Below are positions 36,556 to 44,421 of a stretch of DNA of 64,000 nt, piece by piece. How positions within the stretch are numbered: the stretch's first letter is position 1; each line of letters starts with the position of its first letter. Source of the DNA: Mycobacterium paraterrae (GTDB taxonomy: Bacteria > Actinomycetota > Actinomycetes > Mycobacteriales > Mycobacteriaceae); contig NZ_CP092488.2 in assembly GCF_022430545.2 (NCBI RefSeq), positions 4,278,001 through 4,342,000 of the forward strand, read 5' to 3'. The notes beneath the pieces were generated by a model. That model was not told the origin of the DNA and made no database searches. It was given only the letters and a program-made list of their open reading frames with translations. The position numbers and the translations under genes are program-made.

Positions 36556-37365
36556 ATGGCAGGACTTCTCGAAGGCAAACGGATCCTGGTCAGCGGGATC
36601 ATCACCGACTCCTCGATCGCGTTTCACATCGCGAAGGTCGCGCAGGAGGCGGGAGCGCAGTTGGTGCTCACCGGTTTCGACCGGTTGCGGTTGATCCAGC
36701 GGATCGCCGACCGGCTGCCGGAAAAGGCGCCGCTGATCGAACTCAACGTGCAAGACGAGAAGCACCTCGACACGCTGGCCGAACGCGTGATCGCCGAGAT
36801 CGGCGAGGGCAACAAGCTCGACGGGGTGGTGCACTCGATCGGCTTTATGCCGCAGACCGGCATGGGTGTCAACCCATTCTTCGACGCGCCCTACGAAGAT
36901 GTCGCGAAAGGTATCCACATTTCGGCGTATTCGTACGCCTCCATGGCCAAGGCGCTGCTGCCGATCATGAACTCCGGTGGCTCGATCGTGGGTATGGACT
37001 TCGACCCGAGTCGCGCCATGCCGGCGTACAACTGGATGACAGTCGCCAAGAGCGCGCTGGAATCGGTCAACCGGTTCGTGGCCCGTGAAGCGGGCAAGTT
37101 CGGCGTGCGGTCCAATCTCGTTGCGGCCGGACCGATCCGGACCCTCGCGATGAGCGCCATCGTCGGCGGAGCACTCGGTGACGAGGCGGGTGCTCAGATG
37201 CAGCTGCTCGAGGAGGGCTGGGACCAACGGGCCCCGATCGGCTGGAACATGAAAGATCCGACACCGGTGGCCAAGACGGTGTGCGCCCTGTTGTCGGAGT
37301 GGTTGCCGGCCACCACCGGGACCATCATCTACGCCGACGGCGGCGCCAGCACTCAGCTGCTGTAG
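36556..37365 (+). CDS. inhA: Enoyl-ACP reductase InhA (Rv1484 homologue)
   Basis: This 269-residue NADH-dependent enoyl-AcpM reductase performs the last step of the FAS-II cycle and is the target of the isoniazid-NAD adduct. The cofactor site GIITDSSIAFHIA, Ser94 in VVHSIGFMPQTG, and the catalytic Tyr158 and Lys165 in YNWMTVAKSAL are all as in the drug-susceptible M. tuberculosis enzyme. It is the same length as that enzyme. hemZ follows after six bases. Confidence 0.96.
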   Translation: MAGLLEGKRILVSGIITDSSIAFHIAKVAQEAGAQLVLTGFDRLRLIQRIADRLPEKAPLIELNVQDEKHLDTLAERVIAEIGEGNKLDGVVHSIGFMPQTGMGVNPFFDAPYEDVAKGIHISAYSYASMAKALLPIMNSGGSIVGMDFDPSRAMPAYNWMTVAKSALESVNRFVAREAGKFGVRSNLVAAGPIRTLAMSAIVGGALGDEAGAQMQLLEEGWDQRAPIGWNMKDPTPVAKTVCALLSEWLPATTGTIIYADGGASTQLL

Positions 37366-37371
37366 CACCCA

Positions 37372-38382
37372 GTGAACTTCGATGCCGTCCTGCTGCTGTC
37401 CTTCGGCGGGCCGGAAGGGCCGGAGCAGGTGCGGCCATTCCTGGAAAACGTCACCCGCGGCCGAAACGTGCCCTCGGAACGGCTCGACGACGTAGCTCAG
37501 CACTACCTGCACTTCGGCGGCGTGTCGCCGATCAACGGGATCAACCGCGACCTGATCACTCAGTTGCGGGCGCAGCTGGACATTCCGGTCTATTTCGGCA
37601 ACCGCAACTGGGAACCTTACGTCGAGGATGCGGTTGCGGCCATGCGCGACAACGGGGTTCGGCGGGCAGCGGTGTTCACCACGTCGGCGTGGAGTGGCTA
37701 CTCCGGGTGCACGCAGTACTCCGAGGATCTCGCCCGCGCCCGGGATGCGGCCGGCCCCACCGCGCCCGAACTCGTCAAACTGCGGCGCTACTTCGACCAT
37801 CCGCTGTTTGTCGAGATGTTCGCCGAGAACCTCACCGCGGCCGCGAAGATGGTGCCCGCGGATGCCCGGCTGATCTTCACCGCACACTCGGTTCCGATCG
37901 CCGCCGACGACCGCCTGGGTCCCAAGCTGTACAGCCGCCAAGTGCGTTACGCCGCAGGCCTTGTCGCGGCCGCCGCCGGCTACGACGACTACGACGTGGT
38001 CTGGCAGTCGCGCTCGGGCCCACCGCAGGTGCCGTGGCTGGAACCCGACATTGCCGATCACGTTGCCGCGCTTGCCGACTCGGGCACCAAGGCCGTGATT
38101 GTCTGCCCGATCGGTTTCGTCGCTGATCACATCGAAGTGGTGTGGGATCTCGACACCGAATTGCGGGAACAGACCGATGCTGCCGGTATCGCGTTCGCGC
38201 GGGTAAGCACGCCTAACGCCGACCCGCGATTCGCCCGACTCGCGGTCGATTTGATCGACGAACTTCGGTGCGGGCGCCCGCCGGTTCGGGCGGACGGACC
38301 GAACCCGGTGCCCGGATGCGCGGCCGGCGTCAACGGCGAACCGTGCCGTCCACCGCACTGCGCCGCGGACAACGCGGGCTAG
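37372..38382 (+). CDS. hemZ: Ferrochelatase, HemZ/HemH (Rv1485 homologue)
   Basis: This 336-residue enzyme inserts iron in the last stage of haem synthesis (coproporphyrin-type in actinobacteria). Signature sequences are LLSFGGPEGPEQVRPFL, TAHSVPIAADDRL and VCPIGFVADHIEVVWDLD. Actinobacterial ferrochelatases carry a [2Fe-2S] cluster. Cysteines suitable as ligands are visible in the C-terminal PGCAAGVNGEPCRPPHC. It is the third gene of the fabG1-inhA transcript, with GTG 37372 as start. Confidence 0.94.
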   Translation: MNFDAVLLLSFGGPEGPEQVRPFLENVTRGRNVPSERLDDVAQHYLHFGGVSPINGINRDLITQLRAQLDIPVYFGNRNWEPYVEDAVAAMRDNGVRRAAVFTTSAWSGYSGCTQYSEDLARARDAAGPTAPELVKLRRYFDHPLFVEMFAENLTAAAKMVPADARLIFTAHSVPIAADDRLGPKLYSRQVRYAAGLVAAAAGYDDYDVVWQSRSGPPQVPWLEPDIADHVAALADSGTKAVIVCPIGFVADHIEVVWDLDTELREQTDAAGIAFARVSTPNADPRFARLAVDLIDELRCGRPPVRADGPNPVPGCAAGVNGEPCRPPHCAADNAG

Positions 38383-38392
38383 CGGGACGCAG

Positions 38393-39250
38393 TCACCGCT
38401 GCCACGCGGCGTGCAGGATCGCGCTGAGCGCAGCCATTCTCGCCGATCGCACGACGCCGGCCAGCGGCCGCAACGCGTCGGTGGCGATCTGAGCCTCGGA
38501 CAACGACTGGGTGCCGATCCTGCTCAGCCCCGCGCTGACCGTGATGATCGCGTCGACGTGTGCCGCGTTCTCCAGCACTCGCAACGCACGCGAGGGCGGG
38601 TGATCGGGAACCTGGTGGTGCCGAGTGGATTCCAGCAACTGCTCGACCATGCCGCGGGGATCGTCGACATCGACTCCGGCTGATCCGAGCCCGATCGTGG
38701 TGAGGGCGTCCGCAGCCGAGCGGACGGCCAACCGCAAGTCGTACTCGGCCTCGCCCAGGTCGATGTGATCGATCGTCGGCACATGCGGCAGCGAGTACAC
38801 CGTCCACGACAGCGCTGCCAGTTCAGGGATCGCGCGTTCTTCGTCGGATTCGTCGTATTCGAATTCGGGCACCAATCCGACTGCGATCCCGGGATCGTCT
38901 GGGTGACTGACGATCACCGCCTCGCCGGCCGCCATTGCATCGCGCTCGAACTGAGTGCCCGGTACCAGACCGCGGGCATCGCCAGGAATAGGCAGTACTA
39001 CCGATATCGCCGGTGTTCCAGTTGACGGACGTCCGGCTGCGGTCCGCAGCGTCTGTAGCAGCAAGACCACGCCGGCGTCGTGGATGTCCGGCCAGGGCAG
39101 CCCGGTGTGGCCGGCCGCCACCGCGTCGTATGCGGTAACGGATTGCGAAGGAGCCCAACAGGATAACGCGTCGAGGACGTCATCGGGGGCGGCCTGCCCG
39201 GCCAGCCAGGCATTGGCCCACACCGAGAGCGTCGCGCTTGGGCACCACAT
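38393..39250 (-). CDS. Conserved hypothetical protein (Rv1486c homologue)
   Basis: This 285-residue soluble protein matches Rv1486c by position and length. No domain is recognised. The middle has acidic stretches (FEYDESDEERAIPELAALS), and the C-terminus is helical and Ala-rich (LSEAQIATDALRPLAGVVRS). ATG 39250 (MWCPSATLSVWANAW) is preferred. An upstream ATG at 39310 would overlap the divergent NfeD gene start. It converges on hemZ with 10 bases between stops. Confidence 0.75.
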   Translation of the reverse strand: MWCPSATLSVWANAWLAGQAAPDDVLDALSCWAPSQSVTAYDAVAAGHTGLPWPDIHDAGVVLLLQTLRTAAGRPSTGTPAISVVLPIPGDARGLVPGTQFERDAMAAGEAVIVSHPDDPGIAVGLVPEFEYDESDEERAIPELAALSWTVYSLPHVPTIDHIDLGEAEYDLRLAVRSAADALTTIGLGSAGVDVDDPRGMVEQLLESTRHHQVPDHPPSRALRVLENAAHVDAIITVSAGLSRIGTQSLSEAQIATDALRPLAGVVRSARMAALSAILHAAWQR

Positions 39251-39308
39251 GATTTCGCAGTGTAGTTGTTCGTCGGGGCTGAGGCGGGTCACGCGATATC
39301 CTGACGGC

Positions 39309-39740
39309 ATGTCTGCGGCCGTGATCTGGCTCATCGTCGCATTAGGTTTGGCCGGCGCCGAAGCGCTCACCGGCGACATGTTCCTGCTCATGCTCGGTGG
39401 GGGCGCGCTGGCGGCAGCCGGTTCCAGTTGGCTGACAGACCTGCCGCTCTGGGGTGACGGCGTGGTGTTTTTGGTGGTCTCGGTGCTGTTGTTGGCGGTG
39501 GTCCGCCCGGCGCTGCGGCGACGGCTGACCCCGCCGAAGAGCTTGACGACGGGCATCGAAGCGCTCGAGGGTAAGCGCGCGCTGGTGCTCGACCGCGTGG
39601 CCCGCGACGAGGGCCAGATCAAGATCGACGGTCAGGTGTGGACCGCGAGACCATTGAATGACGGTGACGAGTTCGAACCCGGCGAACAAGTCACCATCAT
39701 GCATATCGATGGGGCCACTGCGGTGGTCTGGAATCCGTAA
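39309..39740 (+). CDS. NfeD-like membrane protein (Rv1487 homologue)
   Basis: This 143-residue protein has two or three N-terminal membrane helices (AAVIWLIVALGLAGAEAL, GVVFLVVSVLLLAVV) and a C-terminal OB-fold (LEGKRALVLDRVARDEGQIK, VTIMHIDGATAVV). It is a short NfeD. Such proteins form pairs with SPFH/stomatin proteins, and one is encoded 21 bases downstream. The unit probably organises membrane microdomains or protein quality control. Confidence 0.9.
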   Translation: MSAAVIWLIVALGLAGAEALTGDMFLLMLGGGALAAAGSSWLTDLPLWGDGVVFLVVSVLLLAVVRPALRRRLTPPKSLTTGIEALEGKRALVLDRVARDEGQIKIDGQVWTARPLNDGDEFEPGEQVTIMHIDGATAVVWNP

Positions 39741-39761
39741 TCCAAGAAACAGGAGAATCGC

Positions 39762-40898
39762 ATGGGTGCAACTGCCGGGCTGCTGTTTTTCGCCGTGCTG
39801 GTGGTGTTCGCCGTCATCGTGGTTGCGAAGTCGGTGGCGCTGATTCCGCAAGCGGAAGCGGCCGTCGTCGAAAGACTGGGCCGCTACAGCCGGACAGTCA
39901 GCGGACAGCTGACCTTGCTGGTGCCGTTCATCGACCGCATCCGGGCCCGCATCGACCTGCGTGAACGAGTGGTGTCGTTCCCGCCGCAGCCGGTGATCAC
40001 CGAGGACAACCTGACGCTAAACATCGACACCGTCGTCTACTTCCAGGTCACCAATCCGCAGGCGGCGGTCTACGAGATCAGCAACTACATCGTGGGCGTC
40101 GAGCAGCTGACCACCACCACACTGCGCAACGTCGTCGGTGGCATGACGCTCGAGCAGACGCTGACCTCACGCGACCAGATCAACGGCCAGCTGCGCGGCG
40201 TGCTGGACGAGGCGACCGGACGTTGGGGGCTGCGGGTGGCACGCGTCGAACTGCGCAGCATCGACCCGCCGCCGTCGATCCAGGCGTCGATGGAGAAGCA
40301 GATGAAAGCCGACCGTGAGAAGCGGGCGACGATCTTGACCGCGGAAGGAATGCGACAGGCCGCGATCACGCAGGCCGAGGGTGAGAAGCAGTCGCAGATC
40401 CTGGCCGCCGAGGGCGCCAAGCAGGCAGCCATCCTCGCGGCCGAAGCCGACCGGCAGTCCCGCATGCTGCGCGCCCAGGGTGAGAGAGCCGCCGCGTACC
40501 TGCAGGCACAAGGTCAGGCCAAGGCGATCGAGAAGACGTTCGCGGCGATCAAGGCCGGTCGGCCCACCCCGGAGATGCTGGCCTACCAGTATTTGCAGAC
40601 ACTTCCCAAGATGGCCGAAGGTAGCGCCAACAAGGTGTGGGTGGTGCCAAGCGACTTCAGTTCGGCGCTGCAAGGCTTCTACAAGTCGCTCGGAGCACCC
40701 GGCGACGACGGCGCATTCCGCTTCACGCCGTCGCCCGTCGACTCCGCCCCGGCCAAGCCGGAAGACGACTCAGACGTCAAAGACTGGTTCTCCACCGAAA
40801 CCGACCCCGCGCTGCTCCAAGCGGTGGCCAAGGCCGAGGCCGACGCCCATAAGCCGGTCGAGGAGATCCTGCCGCCACGACACCAACTGGAGCAGTGA
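39762..40898 (+). CDS. SPFH/stomatin-like protein (Rv1488 homologue)
   Basis: This 378-residue protein has one N-terminal membrane anchor (GLLFFAVLVVFAVIVVAKSV) and an SPFH/Band-7 domain (QAEAAVVERLGRYSRTVSGQ, VDTVVYFQVTNPQAAVYE). A long helical, Ala/Glu-rich coiled region follows (EGEKQSQILAAEGAKQAAIL). It is QmcA/stomatin-like and should oligomerise at the inner membrane with the NfeD partner. The Rv1489 homologue begins one base after its stop. Confidence 0.92.
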   Translation: MGATAGLLFFAVLVVFAVIVVAKSVALIPQAEAAVVERLGRYSRTVSGQLTLLVPFIDRIRARIDLRERVVSFPPQPVITEDNLTLNIDTVVYFQVTNPQAAVYEISNYIVGVEQLTTTTLRNVVGGMTLEQTLTSRDQINGQLRGVLDEATGRWGLRVARVELRSIDPPPSIQASMEKQMKADREKRATILTAEGMRQAAITQAEGEKQSQILAAEGAKQAAILAAEADRQSRMLRAQGERAAAYLQAQGQAKAIEKTFAAIKAGRPTPEMLAYQYLQTLPKMAEGSANKVWVVPSDFSSALQGFYKSLGAPGDDGAFRFTPSPVDSAPAKPEDDSDVKDWFSTETDPALLQAVAKAEADAHKPVEEILPPRHQLEQ

Positions 40899-40899
40899 G

Positions 40900-41256
40900 A
40901 TGGCCGCTCTGACGTCGTCGAAAACCTACGCCGGGCTGGCGGCGTTCCAGGCTTTCGACGCGGTGGCATGTGCGATACCGATTGCCCCGATCGCCAAAAG
41001 CCTCGACACGCTCGGCGTTCCGGAAGAGATCCGCTGGGTGCTGCCGACGGCCAAGGCGGCGTCGGTCATCGGGCTGCTGTCAGCCGGCCGCTTTCCCGCG
41101 CTGGCGCGGCTGACCACAGCCATGCTGACGCTGTATTTCGTGCTGGCGGTCGGTGCCCATCTGCGGGTCCGCGACAAGATCGGGAACGTCATCCCGGCGG
41201 CGTCGTTTTTGGCGACGTATGCCGTGCTGACGGTGAAGGGACCGGACTTGGCATAG
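40900..41256 (+). CDS. DoxX-like membrane protein (Rv1489 homologue)
   Basis: This 118-residue protein has four predicted membrane helices, including LAAFQAFDAVACAIPIAPI and LTTAMLTLYFVLAVGAHL. The pattern fits the DoxX-like family. It matches Rv1489 in length and position and is co-transcribed with the SPFH gene. The biochemical role is unknown. Confidence 0.8.
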   Translation: MAALTSSKTYAGLAAFQAFDAVACAIPIAPIAKSLDTLGVPEEIRWVLPTAKAASVIGLLSAGRFPALARLTTAMLTLYFVLAVGAHLRVRDKIGNVIPAASFLATYAVLTVKGPDLA

Positions 41257-41320
41257 GCCCTGGCCGCCGCTGCCAGCCACGATGCTTTAAAGCCCCACGT
41301 TGGGGGTACCTATCCGGCTG

Positions 41321-42730
41321 ATGAAAACCGCACCACGGGGTGTGGGACTGACTCGGCGCCGTCGCAGATGGACCCGCGACCAGATCCAGGTCACCGATCC
41401 CGAGCAGATGCGCCAGTCCCTCAAAGGCGCGTCCATCGGCAACTTCATGGAGTGGTACGACTTCGGCGTCTACGGCTACATCGCGACGGCGCTGGCACAA
41501 GTCTTTTACCCCGGTAACAGCGTCAGCGCAGTCCACCTCCTGGCCACCTTCAGCACCCTGGCGGCCGCATTTGTCGTCCGCCCGATCGGCGGCCTGATCT
41601 TCGGCCCACTCGGCGATCGGATCGGGCGCAAGCGGGTACTGGTGATCACCATCGTGATGATGACGATCGGCACCACCGGCACCGGGCTACTGCCGGGCTA
41701 CCACACCATCGGCATCTGGGCCCCGATCCTGCTAGTCGTCGCCCGGGTGTTCCAGGGTTTGTCGACGGGCGGCGAGTACGTCGGCGCGATGACCTACATC
41801 GTCGAGCAAGCCCCCGATCGCTCGCGCGGACGCGTGGTCGGCTTCCTGCCGCTGGGAAACCTGGCGGGCTTCGTGGCGGCGGGGCTGATCGTCACCGGCC
41901 TGCAAACGCTGCTGTCGAATCACCAAATGTTGACCTGGGGATGGCGGGTGCCGATGTTGCTCAGCGCGCCGCTGGGGCTGGTCGCGATTTTCATGCGGAT
42001 GCGCCTCGAGGAATCTCCGGCCTACGACGGGGGAGCCCCCGAGCCGGAGCCCGACGATGCGCGGCAGTACCGGCGCACCATCGCCGAGCAGTGGCGCCCC
42101 ATGTTGATCTGCGCGGCGCTGGTGTATACGTCGAACGCCGCCGACTACATGCTGACCGGGTACCTGCCCACCTATTTGAAAGTCGTCGTCCATGTCAGCC
42201 ACACGTCGGGCCTGACGATGATCACGGTGACCCTGACGATCCTGGCCTTGTTGCTGGTCCCCGTTGCCGCGCTATCCGATCGCGTCGGCATCAAACCGAT
42301 CATGCGGACCGGGTGCGTTCTCTTGATCGTCGCGTCGATTCCCGCATTCCTGTTGATGCAAAGCGGCAGCGGCCGCGTGTTGCTGTTCCTCGGTGTGCTG
42401 CTGATCGGCTTGATGGAGTTGTGCTTCGACAGCACCTCGCCCGCCACTATGCCGGCGCTGTTTCCGACCAGCGTCCGCAACGGAGCGCTGGCGATCTCCT
42501 ACAACGTCTCGATTTCGGCATTCGGTGGGACCACTCCGCTGATCGCCCAGGCGTTGGTCTCCGCAACGGGCAACGTCATGGTGCCCGCGTACATGCTGAT
42601 GGTGGCGGGCCTGGTGGGACTGGTGACACTGGCCTTCACCCCCGAAGTCGCCGGCCGGCGGCTACCGGGCTCGCCGCCCACGGTCGAGACCGAGGAGGAG
42701 GCGCGCGAATTGATGGAGGGCTGCGACTAG
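41321..42730 (+). CDS. MFS transporter of the metabolite:H+ symporter (ProP-like) type
   Basis: This 469-residue protein has twelve membrane segments. The family marks are GASIGNFMEWYDFGVYGYIA, GPLGDRIGRKRVLVITIVMM and VFQGLSTGGEYVGAMTYIVE, which are typical of ProP/ShiA/KgtP-like symporters for osmolytes or organic acids. The substrate cannot be read. It has no counterpart between Rv1489 and Rv1491c in M. tuberculosis. ATG 41321 or TTG 41300 may be the start; neither has a strong ribosome site. Confidence 0.85.
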   Translation: MKTAPRGVGLTRRRRRWTRDQIQVTDPEQMRQSLKGASIGNFMEWYDFGVYGYIATALAQVFYPGNSVSAVHLLATFSTLAAAFVVRPIGGLIFGPLGDRIGRKRVLVITIVMMTIGTTGTGLLPGYHTIGIWAPILLVVARVFQGLSTGGEYVGAMTYIVEQAPDRSRGRVVGFLPLGNLAGFVAAGLIVTGLQTLLSNHQMLTWGWRVPMLLSAPLGLVAIFMRMRLEESPAYDGGAPEPEPDDARQYRRTIAEQWRPMLICAALVYTSNAADYMLTGYLPTYLKVVVHVSHTSGLTMITVTLTILALLLVPVAALSDRVGIKPIMRTGCVLLIVASIPAFLLMQSGSGRVLLFLGVLLIGLMELCFDSTSPATMPALFPTSVRNGALAISYNVSISAFGGTTPLIAQALVSATGNVMVPAYMLMVAGLVGLVTLAFTPEVAGRRLPGSPPTVETEEEARELMEGCD

Positions 42731-42731
42731 C

Positions 42732-42977
42732 TCAGTGCGGGGTACCGGGCGGGCACGGCGGCGGGTAGACCGGAACGCCACCACCACCTCGGGCGCTGCC
42801 CGGGCCAACTCGACCGTAGGGCCAGCATTTCATCGCGGGAAGTTTCGGTGTCGGCGCCGGCGCTGCCGGGTTCGGGTCGGACGGCGGCGGGTCCAGCGGC
42901 GCGCCCGCGGCGATGCCGGAGCCGAAAGTGATTGTGACCGTAGCGATTACGGCGGCGACGAGATGCGTGACGTCCAT
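42732..42977 (-). CDS. Small secreted proline-rich protein
   Basis: This 81-residue protein has a signal peptide (MDVTHLVAAVIATVTITFGS to AAGA), then a Pro/Ala-rich mature part (PPPSDPNPAAPAPTPKLPA) with two cysteines in MKCWPYGRVG and PPPCPPG. AGAGG lies nine bases before the ATG. No family is recognised. It converges on the MFS gene, with stops one base apart. It resembles the 14581 gene in design (signal, Pro-rich, one Cys pair) but not in sequence. Confidence 0.65.
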   Translation of the reverse strand: MDVTHLVAAVIATVTITFGSGIAAGAPLDPPPSDPNPAAPAPTPKLPAMKCWPYGRVGPGSARGGGGVPVYPPPCPPGTPH

Positions 42978-43075
42978 TTTTGGTTGCCTCTCAGACAGCT
43001 ACCGGCGATGCGACGATCAGAAAAACCGTTCAGTTTTTAAGTGTATAGCTGAAATCTGTGTAGTTCCTGGGCTTA

Positions 43076-43819
43076 TCAAGGCAATGCCGTATCGGTGTCC
43101 GTCGGCGCGGCGTGGTGGTGTCGGCGGTACTGGCGGATTTCGTAGCTGAACAACGCCAGTCCGATCAGCCCGGTGCACAGTGACACCGTGAACAACAGTG
43201 GACTGACGTGGCCGGTGAGCGCATCGCCGAGGATCACCACGGCCGACGTCCCGGGCAACAAGCCCGCCACGGTGGCCAGCAGATAGGGCAGCGCCCGGAC
43301 CGCGGACGCCCCAACCGCGTAGTTGAGCGGCGCGAACGGCACTACCGGGATTAACCGCAGCGACATCACCGCGACCCAGCCGCGCTCGCGTAGCCGGGCA
43401 TCGACCTTCTCGACGGCTTGGTGATGTACGAGTCGGTTCAGTTGCCAGCCGGCGGCGCGAACAAGGCCCAGCGCGATCATCGCGCTGATCGTGCTGGCCG
43501 CGACGGCCAGCGTCACGCCGAGCATCGGTCCGAACAGCAGACCGGCGGCCAAGGTGAACGCGGTACGCGGGAACGGCAATACGGTCACAACGATGTGGGC
43601 GCCGAGAAACGCCAGCGGCAACCACGGGCCCATCGTCATCGCCCAGTCCCGCAACTGCACCGCGGACGGCAACCGGACCAGCAGCGCCACCGCAACCAGC
43701 GCGACGACTACCACCGACGTCAGGATCAACCGACGCTTGGACAGCTGGCGCGCGGAGGCAACCACCGCGGAGCCCAGCGGCCGCAGCCCGTCGGCGAGTC
43801 TGCGGGTCGGTCGAATCAC
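43076..43819 (-). CDS. TVP38/TMEM64-family membrane protein (Rv1491c homologue)
   Basis: This 247-residue protein has several membrane helices and the family core LPFPRTAFTLAAGLLFGPMLG and LRLIPVVPFAPLNYAVG. These proteins of the DedA-related superfamily may move lipids across membranes. GTG 43819 is the start. It lies 35 bases downstream of the nfu-like gene in the same direction, so it may be read through from the feo operon. The order relative to mutA follows M. tuberculosis apart from the inserted feo genes. Confidence 0.85.
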   Translation of the reverse strand: MIRPTRRLADGLRPLGSAVVASARQLSKRRLILTSVVVVALVAVALLVRLPSAVQLRDWAMTMGPWLPLAFLGAHIVVTVLPFPRTAFTLAAGLLFGPMLGVTLAVAASTISAMIALGLVRAAGWQLNRLVHHQAVEKVDARLRERGWVAVMSLRLIPVVPFAPLNYAVGASAVRALPYLLATVAGLLPGTSAVVILGDALTGHVSPLLFTVSLCTGLIGLALFSYEIRQYRRHHHAAPTDTDTALP

Positions 43820-43854
43820 AGCGTGCAGCCTACGGAGCCTGAAGGCGCTGCCCG

Positions 43855-44421
43855 TCAGCGGACGAACAGGGACAGCAATTTGCGGCCCAACGGCACTGCG
43901 GCCGAGGCGGTTTCGCTGACGACAGTGATGTCACGGCCGAACCGTCGGCGCAGCTCGCGCTGCAAGTTGTCGTGCAGCGTGGTGCTCGCCGCCGGGCAGC
44001 CGTGGCAGGCGCCCGACAACCGGACGGTCACGTTGTCGCCGTCGACCGACACCAATTCGATCGAGCCGCCGTGAGATTCGGCGAGCGCGCCGATTGGTCC
44101 AGCCAGCAATTCGGCGGTGGTCCCGGCAAGTCCGGACGTGCCGTCGGCCGCGGGGTCGAGCCGCCAGGCCGCCGAATCCAGCAGTGCGTCGGACAGCGCC
44201 TTCGCGACGTCGTCGCCCAGTTCGCGCCAGCTAGCGCCGGGGCGCAAGGTGATCAGCACGTCGGCCGTGCGCACCTCGATGGCGTCGATCGCGCCGCCCA
44301 GCAACTCGCCCAGACGGCCTGGGGCCTCAAGCACCCTGCCGCGCGCCGGCAACCGGTCGGCCGAGACCACCCAGCGCACCTGCTGTGGGTTGGTCGTCGC
44401 GGTGGCGTGGATGGGAATCAT
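43855..44421 (-). CDS. NifU-like (Nfu) C-terminal domain protein
   Basis: This 188-residue protein has a C-terminal Nfu domain with the cluster-binding CxxC in VRLSGACHGCPAASTTLHD. The N-terminal 100 residues resemble the degenerate N-domain of Nfu carriers (IEVRTADVLITLRPGASWRE). Nfu proteins carry and deliver [4Fe-4S] clusters. Its ATG overlaps the stop of feoB (ATGA), so it is coupled to ferrous iron uptake and takes the place normally held by feoC. Confidence 0.85.
   Translation of the reverse strand: MIPIHATATTNPQQVRWVVSADRLPARGRVLEAPGRLGELLGGAIDAIEVRTADVLITLRPGASWRELGDDVAKALSDALLDSAAWRLDPAADGTSGLAGTTAELLAGPIGALAESHGGSIELVSVDGDNVTVRLSGACHGCPAASTTLHDNLQRELRRRFGRDITVVSETASAAVPLGRKLLSLFVR

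Noticed and set aside
35707..38358. Open frame of 883 codons on the minus strand
   Set aside because: It lies antisense to fabG1, inhA and hemZ, whose proteins are unmistakable. Long antisense frames are common in GC-rich coding DNA, and its translation is low-complexity and rich in Arg, His and Gly.
41291..41306. CCCCA-CGT-TGGGG hairpin before the MFS gene
   Set aside because: The stem is only five base pairs and lies close to the likely start. It may be a weak terminator for the Rv1489-like gene, but the evidence is too thin for a feature.
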